Assembly: GCF_004920405.1 (NCBI RefSeq)
Contig: NZ_RFLV01000003.1
Coordinates: forward strand, 310,001 to 374,000
DNA length: 64,000 nt
Direction: 5' to 3'
Source of the DNA: Pseudomonas leptonychotis
Lineage (GTDB): Bacteria > Pseudomonadota > Gammaproteobacteria > Pseudomonadales > Pseudomonadaceae
Shown: piece by piece, positions 9,701 through 18,857 of the stretch
Numbering within the stretch: the first letter of the stretch is position 1
Layout of the letters: each line of letters opens with the position of its first letter
Translations under genes and position numbers: made by a program
The notes under the pieces: model-generated
Told to the model about the DNA's origin: nothing
Database searches by the model: none
The model's input: only the letters and a program-made list of their open reading frames with translations

Positions 9701-11276
9701 CAAATACCGTAAGCAGGTAACGGCTTGGCTTGTCCGCCGCCGGCAGGTCGAGTTCGGCACGCCCCTGGCCATCGGTGGTCAGCTCGGCACTGCTGAGTTC
9801 TACGGGGAATTGACCGAGATACTGCAACTCGTTGTCGATCATCGACAGCTGCTGGGCACGTAGGCTCAATTGCAGGCGGGCATTTTTCACCGGTTTGCCG
9901 TCCGGGTAGAGCAGCACCAGCTTGCCGCTGACTTTCTCGCCAGTACGGAAATCCGCCTTGTTCAGATCAAGGGCGATTTCGAAGTGCGGCTTGATGTAGT
10001 CCGCAACGCGAAAGGCGCTGCTGTAGAGCTGGTCGCGGTAGCTGAAACGCAGTTCGTAGCCACCGGCCACGGCGTTGTCAGGCAACTGGAAACGACTCTG
10101 GGTTCCCGCCAGGCTGTCGAGGGTCAGGTCGAGGTTTTGCAACACCGTGCCCGTGGCATCCAGCACGCTGAGTTTAAGCGCTGCGGTCTGTGCGACCACA
10201 GAGTCGCGGGCATTCTTGAACTCACGACCGACTATTTTTACTTCCACCCAGTCGCCGGGGCGATACAACGGGCGGTCGGTAAAGGCGTAGAGCTTGGTGT
10301 CGTAGATTTCGCTGTCGTAATAAAAATTCTCGGAGACGAATACACCGCCTTCGCTGTCTTCGCCGAGCACGTAAGAGCGCTCCGGACTGGCGTGCGTCAG
10401 GCGCAGCAGGCCTTGCTCGTCGGTGCTACCGCTGCTCATCACGCCCAAGCCGTCACTCCACAGCACCTTGGCCCCCGCCACCGCGCCGCCTTGCTGTTTG
10501 TGCGCAGTCCAGACCAGCAGTTGGTTGCCGGCGATCTTGCTCACCGCCACGGTGTTGGAAACGAATACCACGGTGGTCGCACGGTACTTACCCACCAACG
10601 CTTCAACCAGATACAGCCCCGGCTTGAGCTTGCCCAAGGGGATATACACGTTGCCCGGATTGACGCTGATAAAGGAGCTGGATGAGCCGGCCAGCTCGAC
10701 GCCCTCAGGCGGCTGAATCGGCTTGGCATCCCACAGCGGGTAGCGAAACTGGGCGATAAGCGGCAACCCTTTGATCGGCGCAAACTGCGGCTGCGCCTCG
10801 AATGGGGTCGGCGCCCTGATTGCGTCGCCCATTTTCAGCTCCGGCGCTTCCTCGGTAACGTGCTTGCGCGACTCATAGGAAAAGGCGCGCTGCATCACCC
10901 GACGCGACTTGCGGTACCAGCTATCCCACAGGTAGCTCAGGGTATTGGACAGCCCCTCACCCTTGAACTCGCCTTCGGCCATTACCCGGTGCAAATTCTT
11001 CTGCCGCTTGAGAAAGTCCAACGGCTGGTCGATGCGGTACACACGCATATCGACCCCGCCGTAGGGTTCCATCATGTAACGTCGATAGTCGCGCCCCGGT
11101 GCCTCTAGGCGCACCTGAGCCACTTCGTCGCTGGCGAAACTGGCATCAGCAAGCAGAAAGAACGACTGCCCGGCCACCGGCGCATAGCCGCTCGGTTCCA
11201 CGCTGTCGTCGGCCTGGCTGACACCCAGAGGCAGCAGACTGAGCAGCAGCACGATGCAGCTAGCGCGCGCCTTCAT
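6732..11276 (-). CDS. magD: MagD: bacterial alpha-2-macroglobulin, YfaS-type, lacking the thioester Cys
   Basis: This 1514-residue secreted protein has a signal peptide (about 1-22). It contains the MG-domain series typical of bacterial A2[18 protein letters not shown] near the MG3/MG4 region, and [21 protein letters not shown], where the bait and C-terminal half begin. A2Ms trap proteases after bait cleavage. The thioester site CxEQ reads YGSVEQ here: Ser1054 (codon 8115-8117) replaces Cys, so no covalent capture is expected, as I recall for MagD/YfaS. The ATG at 11276 overlaps the magC stop as ATGA and begins the signal peptide. The in-frame codons at 11354 and 11339 lie deep in magC and are less likely starts. 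Confidence 0.93.
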   Translation of the reverse strand: MKARASCIVLLLSLLPLGVSQADDSVEPSGYAPVAGQSFFLLADASFASDEVAQVRLEAPGRDYRRYMMEPYGGVDMRVYRIDQPLDFLKRQKNLHRVMAEGEFKGEGLSNTLSYLWDSWYRKSRRVMQRAFSYESRKHVTEEAPELKMGDAIRAPTPFEAQPQFAPIKGLPLIAQFRYPLWDAKPIQPPEGVELAGSSSSFISVNPGNVYIPLGKLKPGLYLVEALVGKYRATTVVFVSNTVAVSKIAGNQLLVWTAHKQQGGAVAGAKVLWSDGLGVMSSGSTDEQGLLRLTHASPERSYVLGEDSEGGVFVSENFYYDSEIYDTKLYAFTDRPLYRPGDWVEVKIVGREFKNARDSVVAQTAALKLSVLDATGTVLQNLDLTLDSLAGTQSRFQLPDNAVAGGYELRFSYRDQLYSSAFRVADYIKPHFEIALDLNKADFRTGEKVSGKLVLLYPDGKPVKNARLQLSLRAQQLSMIDNELQYLGQFPVELSSAELTTDGQGRAELDLPAADKPSRYLLTVFASDGAAYRVKVSKEILIERGAARYRLEAPTRFSTAGDAVSFTYSSEQATELKPARYEWVRLEDQSQQSASLDDDAAGFSLNFERPGTYSITLKDKHGLILGATGHSVSGDGVKAVAGTVEVLFDQDEYQAGAEAVALITFPEPVSDALLTLERDQVEATALLSTGGDWLKLEKLNDTQYRVRITVDDHFAPNLTFSVLYTKGGDYSFQNAGIKVAKPQLEIAINADQERYQPGDTVTLDLATQFQGKPVATRLTVSVVDEMIYALQPEIAPGIDQFFYHPRRNNVRTSASLSFISYDVALPGSPTAPGRANRSERGVKVLERPRREEVDTAAWQPDLVTDAEGKARLTFRMPDSLTRWRITVRAVNEAGEVGQRKHFIRSEKPLYLKWSGPTLFRAGDQPQLGLFAFNQGNESAQAELVTRYAGQEQRQSVELETGVNYLALPPASLVAGEWSAELVQDGKPVDALAVPLRVVGEGWQRLHSQSLSLSPGSNPLSLPADATAIRLRLDASSQALFRAALDDLLEYPYGSVEQTASRLLPLSLAYPVLAKEEARIGERLRLIMQNSRLRLVQMAGPEAAFTWWGEDGEADAFLTAYAYYADWHASRALGISLPPEHWQRVLEVYAKQATATPLLQRALILDFAREMQLPVNSLLEGLLTNLSQAGEGDEVSLDDAGMTSVVMAAPNSTLGLALARVLAADLATTTKVSLPAAFVADLDDARQRVVSSTHPFAAALRQAHGQPDSAQVNALLQRLTPEQATLERALALTWLHNRIEQTPVLALPAPGAGWLAQQGATGESWWQWQGQEPPTALLVPTEQSGTVQASLSFDSAAAPSGELPVQVSRRLLRLVPGEKAFSFSVEAVGDGPLSSAELYLDEVTLQGDAEHAYRYGLLEVPLPPGADVERTTWGIQVSGLGSAEAAPLEKARHEPGQMLYAVPLDSLQGTVQLRHLVRFSQKGQFHLPPARYVRLYDPQQQAVEQKPALTELQVK

Positions 11277-11911
11277 CGACTGAGAAAGTGCAGCCGATAG
11301 ACGCCGATAAAGTTGGGGTTGGATGCGTCGGGTATCCATCGGGTGTCCTTCCATGTCATGAGTTGTTGCAGGCTCACTGAGCGCATGCCGTTGTCTGTTT
11401 GGGTGCTGGTACCGGTGTGATAGGCAATGTGACGGCCCATCCAGATCATCAGGTGCTGGTCGTCACCCTGATCAAAGAACATCAGGTCGCCGGGACGCGC
11501 CTGATTGAGATCACGCCCAACAAACTGACTGTTGAACTGGATCAGCTTGATCGCGTTGACGTAAGGGCCGCTCTGCCCGCCGCCCTGCTGCCACTGCTGG
11601 GCGAGCTGGCGCTGGGCAGCGCTCAGTTCCAGCTCCGGCGGTAAATAACGATTGGACAGGCCATTGGCGCGCAGCCACTTGGCGTCGTGCACCTTGAGCG
11701 CCTCGTTGGCGGCAAAGCGCACCAGGCTCGCACAATCCTGTTGCTGCCACCGTGGGCTAGGACCTTGGCGCAACTGTTCCTGGGCGATACGCACAAACCA
11801 GGCGCGAAACACCTGGGACTGCTGCGCATCCAGCGCCGGAGCTGTCTGAGCCAGCAACACCTGACTGCACAGCAGCAAGCCGGCGAGCAAGGGGAAATAG
11901 CGTGCTTTCAC
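11273..11911 (-). CDS. magC: MagC: DUF1175 (YfaT-like) secreted protein with NlpC/P60-like motifs
   Basis: With a GTG start at 11911 overlapping the magB stop as GTGA, the product has 212 residues and opens directly with a signal peptide (about 1-22). An ATG at 11938 would add nine residues. Motifs resemble NlpC/P60 papain-like hydrolases: [11 protein letters not shown] (Cys60), [10 protein letters not shown] followed by HLMIWMG (His153), and AYHTG (His165). DUF1175 has no assigned function that I know; a peptidoglycan or peptide hydrolase role is inference. The gene overlaps both neighbours by 4 bases, indicating translational coupling and matched amounts with MagB and MagD. Confidence 0.85.
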   Translation of the reverse strand: MKARYFPLLAGLLLCSQVLLAQTAPALDAQQSQVFRAWFVRIAQEQLRQGPSPRWQQQDCASLVRFAANEALKVHDAKWLRANGLSNRYLPPELELSAAQRQLAQQWQQGGGQSGPYVNAIKLIQFNSQFVGRDLNQARPGDLMFFDQGDDQHLMIWMGRHIAYHTGTSTQTDNGMRSVSLQQLMTWKDTRWIPDASNPNFIGVYRLHFLSR

Positions 11912-13716
11912 AGGGCGCGCCACTGCAGCGGTAGCCACTGCCAGGCGCTATCCGGCTCGCTGCCAGCCGGCAGGGTCAGGGCGTACTTGCCATGCTCGGA
12001 AAGCGCCCGCAGCTTGGGCAGTAAGTTGTTTTGCGCGGCGTTGCGAAACACCGGCTCCATGTCTTCCGGCAGGCTCTCTAGGGTCTCGCGCTCTAGCAAT
12101 GCGGCCAAACTCTGCGGCGCAAGGTAGGCCGGCACCAACGCATCCTTGGGCAGCACGTCGGCCAGCGGCGGGAAGCGCTTATCCAACGTACTCAGAGCCT
12201 TGGATACCAGGCGGTCGTCCAGCGAGAACAGCAGGGTCGAACCGTGCCGCGCCAGGCTGACGCGAAAATAGCCACGGGCGGCCAGCGCATCGGGCTGAGC
12301 GGCTTGGCTGGCGGGGTACTGGCCGAAGTTGGAGCCCACGTCGCGCTGCCACTGATGCACGGTGCCCCGCTCACTGCTTTCGACCGGGAAGACCCCACCG
12401 TCGGCATTAGCCTCCCAAGCACCGATCAGGCTGCCGAATAACTTACCCAATTCGGCATCGGTCTGCGCACTGGCTTCGCCCTTGAGCGTTCCGACTAGTA
12501 ACGGCGAGTGCAGCCGCGACTCGGCGTACCAGCACAGGCCAGCCGTACCGCTGAGCTGGCTGCCCAGCTCGGCGGAGACCTTGGCTTCAGTCCCCACCTT
12601 GTTTAACAACCGCTCGGGCACAGCCGCAGCCACTGGCAGGGCGACGCAGGCGCTGGCCCCCATGGGCATAGCGCGCCATACCGGACTGAAGTCGAACGCG
12701 GCTTGATCCTCAACCTCATTCAGGGCCAGGAAGCTGTGCCAGCCCTGCTCGTCCATCTCGAAACGTAAACCTGCAAAGGCCGGAATAAAACGCTGATAAC
12801 CAAGGCCAAGAAAATCCGAACTGAGGGTGACGCGCTGGCTCAGTGAGGCGCGGGCGTCCAGGCCGAAGCGCTCAGGAAAAGGGTGCAGACCGGTAAGCAG
12901 GGCTTCAAGCGTGTCGGTCGAAACCTTCGCCAGTAACGGCTCACTGGGCACTGGAGCGGCAACCTCGGTCTCATCCGGTTCCGGGGCCACAGCGTCCGCA
13001 CTCATAGCGGCCGCTGCGCTAGACGCCAGCTCAGGCTCGGGCTCTGCAGCGAACAACATATCGGCGCTGGACAGCAGTAACAGCTGATCGCCATGGGAGG
13101 CGAAGACCAGCGAGCGGTCGTTGTTGTAGCGCAAGCGGTAGAAAGGCACCGCGCTGCCATCGACAATAAATTCGCCTGCCTGGCTCAACTGGCTATCGTC
13201 CAGCGCCACTTTGGCCAACGGCTCTAATGCCTTGGCCAAACCGCCACGCTCAATTATCACCAAGAAGTGCTTGAGTCGCCCGCCAGCATCACGCCACAAG
13301 GCCACCTCGGCCGGCTGATCAAGCAACTCATCGAGCAGGTTGTCGCGCAACTGCAAGTCATGCTCATAGATGATGCGCCGCAGACTGCCCGTCAGGCCTA
13401 AGCGGTCGGCATTGGTCTCGTAATAGAACACCAAGTCCTCGGTGAGGGTGTCGCGCAACAAAGGCACGGCCAGCAGATCCTTGGGCAACCGACTGAGCGA
13501 GGCGCTTTCGATCAGTACATCCGGGCGCGCCAGGTCCAAGCCGAGCAGGTTCGCCTCAGCCAATTGGCGAGTCGCCTGCTGACCCTGCCACAACCAACCG
13601 AAAACCCCAGCCGCCGCCACGGGCAACACCACTGCCAGGGCAAGCAGTAACGGAGGCAAGCGTCGGAGAACCGGTACGTCTGCGCCGGCAGCAGCAGGTG
13701 TGGTGTTTTCGCTCAT
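11908..13716 (-). CDS. magB: MagB: DUF2138 (YfaA-like) inner-membrane-anchored protein
   Basis: This 602-residue protein has a short cytoplasmic N-terminus and one membrane segment at about 20-43 (rich in Leu, Ala and Val) without a clear cleavage site. The rest should be a large periplasmic domain. A disordered acidic Ala/Glu/Pro linker (about 225-260) splits that domain. It matches DUF2138, E. coli YfaA, second gene of the conserved macroglobulin operon. Its function is unknown; a membrane anchor or chaperone for MagD is a reasonable guess from position. An ATG start with GAGG ten bases upstream supports 13716. Confidence 0.85.
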   Translation of the reverse strand: MSENTTPAAAGADVPVLRRLPPLLLALAVVLPVAAAGVFGWLWQGQQATRQLAEANLLGLDLARPDVLIESASLSRLPKDLLAVPLLRDTLTEDLVFYYETNADRLGLTGSLRRIIYEHDLQLRDNLLDELLDQPAEVALWRDAGGRLKHFLVIIERGGLAKALEPLAKVALDDSQLSQAGEFIVDGSAVPFYRLRYNNDRSLVFASHGDQLLLLSSADMLFAAEPEPELASSAAAAMSADAVAPEPDETEVAAPVPSEPLLAKVSTDTLEALLTGLHPFPERFGLDARASLSQRVTLSSDFLGLGYQRFIPAFAGLRFEMDEQGWHSFLALNEVEDQAAFDFSPVWRAMPMGASACVALPVAAAVPERLLNKVGTEAKVSAELGSQLSGTAGLCWYAESRLHSPLLVGTLKGEASAQTDAELGKLFGSLIGAWEANADGGVFPVESSERGTVHQWQRDVGSNFGQYPASQAAQPDALAARGYFRVSLARHGSTLLFSLDDRLVSKALSTLDKRFPPLADVLPKDALVPAYLAPQSLAALLERETLESLPEDMEPVFRNAAQNNLLPKLRALSEHGKYALTLPAGSEPDSAWQWLPLQWRAL

Positions 13717-13753
13717 GTCTACAAACCTCGGTTCATCCCCGCACAGGGAACAT

Positions 13754-14542
13754 TCAATAGTTGAAAGACTTGATCAGCAGCAGATCACCAATGGTGCGCA
13801 GCGGCACCACAAACGTCTCGCGCTTTTCATTGACGGTGTTCTCGTTGAACACCAGGCTGATCTGCGAGGTAATCACCTCGTTGAGGTTGCTGCCGGCCTG
13901 GAAGTTGTAGCCCTGACTGTTCAGGTTGCCCCAGTAATTCACGTAAATCAGGTAGGTGCCATGCAGCGGCGCGGTCATGGTGAACATTTCCGGACCGGGG
14001 CCATCCACACTGTCGACATCCAGCCCGCCGCCATTGCTCATCACCGGGTCGGCCCAGAAAGCATGCTGGCCATCAGGGGTGACCACGTGCAAGTCGAGCT
14101 CGGCCTGTGGGTCATCCCAGCCGAGCACGATGCGCACCCGGGCCGGGGTCTTCAGCGTGTTGGCTTCATAAAACTGGATGCGCCGCAGCGGCTGACCATT
14201 GGCACGTAGCTCAACGCTATTAGAGCCGGCAGCGAAGTTATACGGGCGGGCAAAGCGCCCTTCGGCGTCGGTATAGAGGGGCAGCGGGTTGCCGTTGACT
14301 GCCAGCTTATGGGGCTGGCGCAAACCTTGGGTACCCGTGAGTTTGCCTTCGATCATGCTGCGGTTGCGTTGCGCACCACGGTCAATCGGCGGCGTCGGGT
14401 AAGCGACGCGAGCATTCTCGGTGCGGTCGAGCAGGCCGGAATAACGCCAACCCGAGGTAGGGCCTTCCAGGCTGGCCGTGGGCTCGGCCAGGGCCATCGA
14501 TGCAGGCAGCGCCAGGCACAAGAGCGACAACAGGCTGCGCAT
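13754..14542 (-). CDS. magA: MagA: DUF2135 (YfaP-like) secreted protein
   Basis: This 262-residue first gene of the mag operon has a signal peptide (about 1-19, ending ALA) and a C-terminal DUF2135 domain. Its core reads VLGWDDPQAELDLHVVTPDG, followed by YLIYVNYWGN. It is paralogous to MagF at the other end of the operon. The ATG at 14542 is preceded by AAAGGA, a good ribosome-binding site that also contains the GGA favoured by RsmA. From memory, the P. aeruginosa mag operon is under RetS/Gac/Rsm control. Confidence 0.88.
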   Translation of the reverse strand: MRSLLSLLCLALPASMALAEPTASLEGPTSGWRYSGLLDRTENARVAYPTPPIDRGAQRNRSMIEGKLTGTQGLRQPHKLAVNGNPLPLYTDAEGRFARPYNFAAGSNSVELRANGQPLRRIQFYEANTLKTPARVRIVLGWDDPQAELDLHVVTPDGQHAFWADPVMSNGGGLDVDSVDGPGPEMFTMTAPLHGTYLIYVNYWGNLNSQGYNFQAGSNLNEVITSQISLVFNENTVNEKRETFVVPLRTIGDLLLIKSFNY

Positions 14543-14561
14543 GATTTAGTCCTTTAAATAG

Positions 14562-14604
14562 GCGCGAAGGCGCGCAGGGTAGCGTCTTGTACCCCCCCTG
14601 ACAA
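14562..14604 (-). promoter_or_regulatory. Candidate mag promoter and leader hairpin
   Basis: On the minus strand, TTGTCA (14599-14604) and TACCCT (14576-14581) are separated by 17 bases and resemble a sigma70 -35/-10 pair. Just downstream, 14562-14575 is a small hairpin (GCGCG-CCTT-CGCGC), then AAAGGA and the magA ATG. The -10 is a poor match, so the start site is a guess. The GGA in the ribosome-binding site is a possible RsmA contact. Confidence 0.4.
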
Positions 14605-14707
14605 TCGCAGCCGGTGACGGCCCTCTGAAGTTTCAGAGTGGCTCACATTTAACCCGGTTGCGTATTGCCTGGAGCCATAACCGCCGACTCCCGGCTCGCT
14701 CTTTTAC

Positions 14708-15649
14708 TTAGATCCAACCGACCCACTGCAGGACCAACAACCCGAGGTTGGTGCTGACCACCGATGCCAAGGTGGTGATCACAATAATCGCGGCCGCCAA
14801 CTGAGCGTTACCACCGACCGCCTTGGCCATGACAAAGCTGGCCGCCGCCGTTGGGCTGACAAAATAAAGAAACAGAATGCCCAGATCAGCACCGCGAAAA
14901 CCGCACAACCCGGCGCCTAGCGTGGCCAGCAACGGCAACCAGAACACTTTCATCAGGCTGGAACTGACGGCCACGCCGCTGCCTTGGCGCAAAGAGTCCA
15001 GGGTTAACGTGGCGCCAATGCAAATCAACGCGAGCGGCAGGCTCATCTGCGCAAAGTAACCGCCGGAGGTCAGCAGCCAAGCCGGCAGTGGGATTTGCCA
15101 CGCGGCAAACGGAATCGCCAATAACACACCGACGATCAAGGGATTAGTGGCAATGCTTTTGCTCAGGCTCCAGACATCGGTCTTGGCCTGCGGGCTATAC
15201 ATAGCCAGGATGATGGCCGACAGCACGTTGTAACTGAGGATCACCACACCGCCGAGCACCGCCCCCACCGACAGCCCGTAATCGCCGTACATGCTGGTCG
15301 CCAAGGCTAAGCCGACAATGCCGTTATTGCCGCGAAAAGCGCCTTGGGTGTAGATACCGCGATCCGCCTCGGGGCAGCGTAAAACCGACCAGCCCCAGGC
15401 CAGCAAAAAGCAGCCCAGCGTGGCCAGGACAAAATACAACAGCAGCGCCGGCTGTAAGGCGGTACTTAGATCGGCCTTGATGATCCCAAGAAACAGCAGG
15501 GTCGGCAGGGTGCCGCGAAATACCAGCGTCGACGCGGTGTTGATAAAACCCGTATCAATCAGCCCGAAACGTTTGAGGGCCACGCCGAGAAACAGCATGG
15601 AAAATACGGGGGCCGTAACGCTGATGGTTTGCTGAACAACGGCGAGCAT
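14708..15649 (-). CDS. AEC-family (auxin efflux carrier type) transporter
   Basis: This 313-residue integral membrane protein has about ten hydrophobic segments. Its features are typical of AEC/malonate-carrier-type permeases: N-terminal PVFSMLFLGVALKRFGLID, the RGNNGIVGLALA crossover segment and C-terminal SPTAAASFVMA. The substrate cannot be told. An upstream TTG at 15664 is in frame, but the ATG at 15649 has AGGGG at proper spacing and is preferred. It is transcribed toward magA and separated from roxR by about 225 bases. That gap holds its promoter and small inverted repeats (15787-15802, 15798-15830). Confidence 0.88.
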   Translation of the reverse strand: MLAVVQQTISVTAPVFSMLFLGVALKRFGLIDTGFINTASTLVFRGTLPTLLFLGIIKADLSTALQPALLLYFVLATLGCFLLAWGWSVLRCPEADRGIYTQGAFRGNNGIVGLALATSMYGDYGLSVGAVLGGVVILSYNVLSAIILAMYSPQAKTDVWSLSKSIATNPLIVGVLLAIPFAAWQIPLPAWLLTSGGYFAQMSLPLALICIGATLTLDSLRQGSGVAVSSSLMKVFWLPLLATLGAGLCGFRGADLGILFLYFVSPTAAASFVMAKAVGGNAQLAAAIIVITTLASVVSTNLGLLVLQWVGWI

Positions 15650-15874
15650 GACAGCCCCTGGCAACTACTTAGATAGGGCGCTAATGATAGCAAGGCCGCC
15701 CCGCGAAAAGCTTTCAGCAACCTTTCATGCGGGAAAAAACGCCGGAAATTATTTTTAACGTCGCACAGCGGCGGCCCGCAGCGTGGCTGCCATGAATGGC
15801 AGGCCACAAAAACAACCTTTAGAGCCTGCCCTTAAGCCAGCAGAGCCGACGCGCCGCAGAGCGTAAGCGGATGC

Positions 15875-16435
15875 TTAACGCCGAACCGGACGTTTCTGCA
15901 ACTTGCGCTGTAAGGTGCGCCGGTGCATGCCCAGGGCGCGCGCCGTGGCGGAGATATTGCCTTCATGCTCGCTGAGTACGCGTTGAATATGCTCCCACTG
16001 CAGACGGTCCACCGACATCGGGTTTTCCGGCACCAGGGTGTCCAAGTCGGCATGCTGAGTCAGCAGTGCGGCCAGCACATCGTCGGCATCGGCCGGCTTG
16101 CACAGGTAGTTGCAGGCGCCGCGCTTGATCGCCTCCACGGCGGTGGCAATGCTCGAATAACCGGTAAGGATCACCACGCGCATCTCGGCGTCCAACTCCA
16201 GCAACTTGGGCAGCAGCACCAGGCCTGAGTCACCTTCCATTTTCAGATCCAGCACGGCGTAATCCGGCATGTCTTGCTCGGCAATGGCCAAACCCTCGTC
16301 CGCCGAACCGGCAGTGGAAACTCGCAAGCCTCGGCGGCTCATGGCGCGTGCCATGACGCGGGTAAACGTGGGGTCGTCATCGACCAGCAGCAGGTGCGGT
16401 TGTTCTTCGCCTTCGAACAGCACTTCATCGCTCAT
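15875..16435 (-). CDS. roxR: RoxR: redox-responsive response regulator (RegA/PrrA family)
   Basis: This 186-residue protein has an N-terminal receiver (acidic Asp19/20, phospho-Asp63 in VLDLKM, Thr91, Lys113 in LCKP). A short Fis-type helix-turn-helix (NISATARALGMHRRTLQRKL) lies at the C-terminus. This two-part layout is that of RegA/PrrA/RoxR, which control respiratory oxidases and, in Pseudomonas, cyanide-insensitive oxidase. It is 12 bases downstream of roxS, so both are in one operon transcribed on the minus strand. Confidence in the pair is high because RoxS carries the family's redox box. Confidence 0.95.
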   Translation of the reverse strand: MSDEVLFEGEEQPHLLLVDDDPTFTRVMARAMSRRGLRVSTAGSADEGLAIAEQDMPDYAVLDLKMEGDSGLVLLPKLLELDAEMRVVILTGYSSIATAVEAIKRGACNYLCKPADADDVLAALLTQHADLDTLVPENPMSVDRLQWEHIQRVLSEHEGNISATARALGMHRRTLQRKLQKRPVRR

Positions 16436-16447
16436 TCGGGTATTTCC

Positions 16448-17701
16448 TTAAGCTCGGCCATAGGCGCGCGGCAACTTCAGCTCAGTGAGCGTGCCGCCTT
16501 CTTCGTGGTTATACAGTTTAACGGTGCCGCCGGCACGGGTGACGCTGGCCTGGCTGAGGAACAAGCCCAGACCAAAGCCTTTGCCCTTGGTGGTAAAGAA
16601 CGGTCGCCCCAGCTGCTCGGCAATTGCCAGCGGCACACCGTCGCCAAAATCCCGAATGCTCAGGCGCAGCCATTGGTGATCCCAGTCCAGGCGAATGTCC
16701 AGTTTGTCCGGGCAGGCATCAGCAGCGTTGTTGAGCAGGTTGAGCAGCGCCTGAGTCAGATCAGCTGGCGGCATCATCCGTGGCGGCGCACCTCGCCCTA
16801 AGCATTGATAGCGGTAACTGGCTTCCGGGCGCATCAGGTGCCAGCGATTGAGCGCAGCCTCCAGCCACTCCACCGACGACAGCTCGACCACCGCCTGACG
16901 CCGATCCGCCTCGGCGGCGCGCACCAGATGCTGCAGGGTTTCCTTGCATAACTTGACCTGTTCCTGCAGCACCGCCAGATCCTCTTGCAGGGTCGGTTCT
17001 TGGTGCTCGCGGCGCAGCTCCTTGATCAGCACACTCATGGTCGCCAGCGGAGTGCCCAATTCGTGGGCGGCGCCGGCAGCCTGGGTTGCCACAGCGAGCA
17101 GCTGTTGGTCACGCAGGCCTTCTTCACGGCGCTCGGCGCGCAGCTCTTCTTGGTGACGCAGCTCTTCGGCCATTTTCGCGACGAAGAAGGTGATCAAACC
17201 GGCAGCCAAGGCAAAGCTCAGCCACATACCGTAAATCAGCAGGCTTTCGCGCGGCCCCTGCGGTAAATCCAGCGGGTGCGACCAGATCAACAAAAAGGTG
17301 TAACCGCCCAACGCCAGCCCCGACAGGGTGATGGTGTAAAGCCAAGGCAGGATCGCCGCAGCAATGGTCAGCGGCACTAGGTAATAGGAAACGAAGGGGT
17401 TGGTCGAGCCACCCGAGTAGTACAGCAGCAGGCTGTGGATAATCAGGTCGCAACCCAGCTGCACCGCATATTCCTGCTCAGTCACCGGCCAGGGCCCGCG
17501 CAAGCGCAGCGCAGTCAGCAAACACAGCACCAGGGAAATCCCGAGGGTGACGCTCAGTTCCAGCCAGGGCAGCGGCAGTGCCCCGGACTTGTAGGCCAAG
17601 CCCACAGAACCGGCCTGCGCCGCCAGCACCAGAATGCGGATCAGGGTCAGGCGCCAGAGGTTTTGCCGACTCGCCGACAGTAGCTGCACAGGTGCGAGCA
17701 T
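16448..17701 (-). CDS. roxS: RoxS: redox-sensing membrane histidine kinase (RegB/PrrB family)
   Basis: This 417-residue protein has six N-terminal membrane segments, a HisKA dimer helix and an HATPase domain (NLLNNAADACPD, FGDGVP, GKGFGLGLFL). The H-box is AAHELGTPLA, with His213. GGSTNPF at 97-103 in the third membrane region matches the GGxxNPF quinone-sensing box of RegB-type kinases. I chose the ATG at 17701, preceded by GGAG; two upstream in-frame ATGs (17731, 17785) lack ribosome-binding sites. The gene diverges from the SIMPL gene across a 219-base promoter region. Confidence 0.95.
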   Translation of the reverse strand: MLAPVQLLSASRQNLWRLTLIRILVLAAQAGSVGLAYKSGALPLPWLELSVTLGISLVLCLLTALRLRGPWPVTEQEYAVQLGCDLIIHSLLLYYSGGSTNPFVSYYLVPLTIAAAILPWLYTITLSGLALGGYTFLLIWSHPLDLPQGPRESLLIYGMWLSFALAAGLITFFVAKMAEELRHQEELRAERREEGLRDQQLLAVATQAAGAAHELGTPLATMSVLIKELRREHQEPTLQEDLAVLQEQVKLCKETLQHLVRAAEADRRQAVVELSSVEWLEAALNRWHLMRPEASYRYQCLGRGAPPRMMPPADLTQALLNLLNNAADACPDKLDIRLDWDHQWLRLSIRDFGDGVPLAIAEQLGRPFFTTKGKGFGLGLFLSQASVTRAGGTVKLYNHEEGGTLTELKLPRAYGRA

Positions 17702-17920
17702 AAAATCTCCAAGATGCTCCAAGGTGCCCATCGAGTGGGCTACAGGAGTATAACCAAGCGTCTGCGCCGCCAACTGCGGCAACACGCCGCAGCCGCAGGA
17801 GCGCCATCCACAAACCGGGAAAAATTCTGGAACCGGATTTAACCCGACCAGTCAGATAGTTACGTCTACCCTCTGGAAAGCCGCGCATAACCCATGCGCC
17901 CACCACATAAAGGAATTGTC

Positions 17921-18634
17921 ATGCTGCCATTGTCCCGCCTCGCCACCGCTCTGCTGCTGAGCGCCACCACCCTGTTGAGCGCCACGGCCATGGCCGAAGA
18001 GGCCCGCTACAACCAAGTCGCGCTGCGCGCCGAGGTCAATCAGGAAATCGCCCACGACCTGATGCACGTCACCCTCTACAGCGAAGCTCAAGACAGCGAC
18101 CCAGCCGCCCTCGCCGCACAGATCAGCAAAACCCTCAACGCCAGCATCGCCCAGGCACGCCAGGTCAAAGGCGTCAGCGTCGCGTCCGGCAGCCGTAACA
18201 GCTACCCGGTGTACGACGATAAAGGCCAGAAAATCACCGCCTGGCGCGAGCGCGCCGAATTGCGTTTGGAAAGCGCCGACTTCAGCGCCCTGTCCAAGCT
18301 CACCGGAGAGATGCTGCAAACCCTGAAAATGGGCGGCATGAACTTCAGCATCGCCGATGACACCCGCAAGACCCACGAAGATGCCCTGCTCAAGGATGCC
18401 GTCACCGCCTTCAAAGCTCGTGCCCAGCTTGCGACTGAAGCCCTGGGTGGCAGCGGTTACAAGCTGGTCAGCCTGAATCTCAACAGCGGTGGTTTCCAGC
18501 GCCCCATGCCGATGCGGATGGAAGCGATGAAAGGCGCTGCGATGATGGATGCGGCGGTGACACCGGAGATCGAAGCCGGCACCAGCCAGGTCAACATCAA
18601 CGCCGATGGGGTGATTGAAGTGCAGATGCCGTGA
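17921..18634 (+). CDS. SIMPL-domain (DUF541) periplasmic protein
   Basis: This 237-residue protein has a signal peptide (about 1-24, ending AMA) and a SIMPL/DUF541 domain with VNQEIAHDLMHVTLYSE near its start. The domain is widespread in bacterial envelopes and its molecular role is not settled. The ATG at 17921 follows AAAGGAA; an in-frame GTG-type extension from 17894 would break the signal peptide. A Met-rich stretch near residues 196-210 (PMPMRMEAMKGAAMMDA) might bind metal, but this is speculation. A terminator at 18655-18682 ends the unit. Confidence 0.85.
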   Translation: MLPLSRLATALLLSATTLLSATAMAEEARYNQVALRAEVNQEIAHDLMHVTLYSEAQDSDPAALAAQISKTLNASIAQARQVKGVSVASGSRNSYPVYDDKGQKITAWRERAELRLESADFSALSKLTGEMLQTLKMGGMNFSIADDTRKTHEDALLKDAVTAFKARAQLATEALGGSGYKLVSLNLNSGGFQRPMPMRMEAMKGAAMMDAAVTPEIEAGTSQVNINADGVIEVQMP

Positions 18635-18654
18635 AAACTGCTACAAACAGAAGC

Positions 18655-18684
18655 AGCGCCGTTATCAGACGATAGCGGCGCTTT
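18655..18684 (+). terminator. Terminator after the SIMPL gene
   Basis: AGCGCCGTTATC pairs with GATAGCGGCGCT (one G-T wobble) around the loop AGAC, followed by TTT. It separates the SIMPL gene from dppA. Confidence 0.75.
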
Positions 18685-18857
18685 GCCATGTTTTCCCCGC
18701 ACAGTTATAAAAATGCGACAACAACATACCGCAGCACCGTCATTCCGGCTCTCACTGCGACATGCCCCTTGCCTCCGGCACACGCCCTGCATAGCTTCTC
18801 CCAAGGTCTCCATAAGAGGCCCCTCAGGATCACAACCATAATAACCATGAGGTCACT

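Noticed and set aside
6822..10685. Long plus-strand frames opposite magD (6822-7736, 8865-9863, 9870-10685)
   Set aside because: All mirror the macroglobulin gene, lack motifs and starts, and follow its codon phase.
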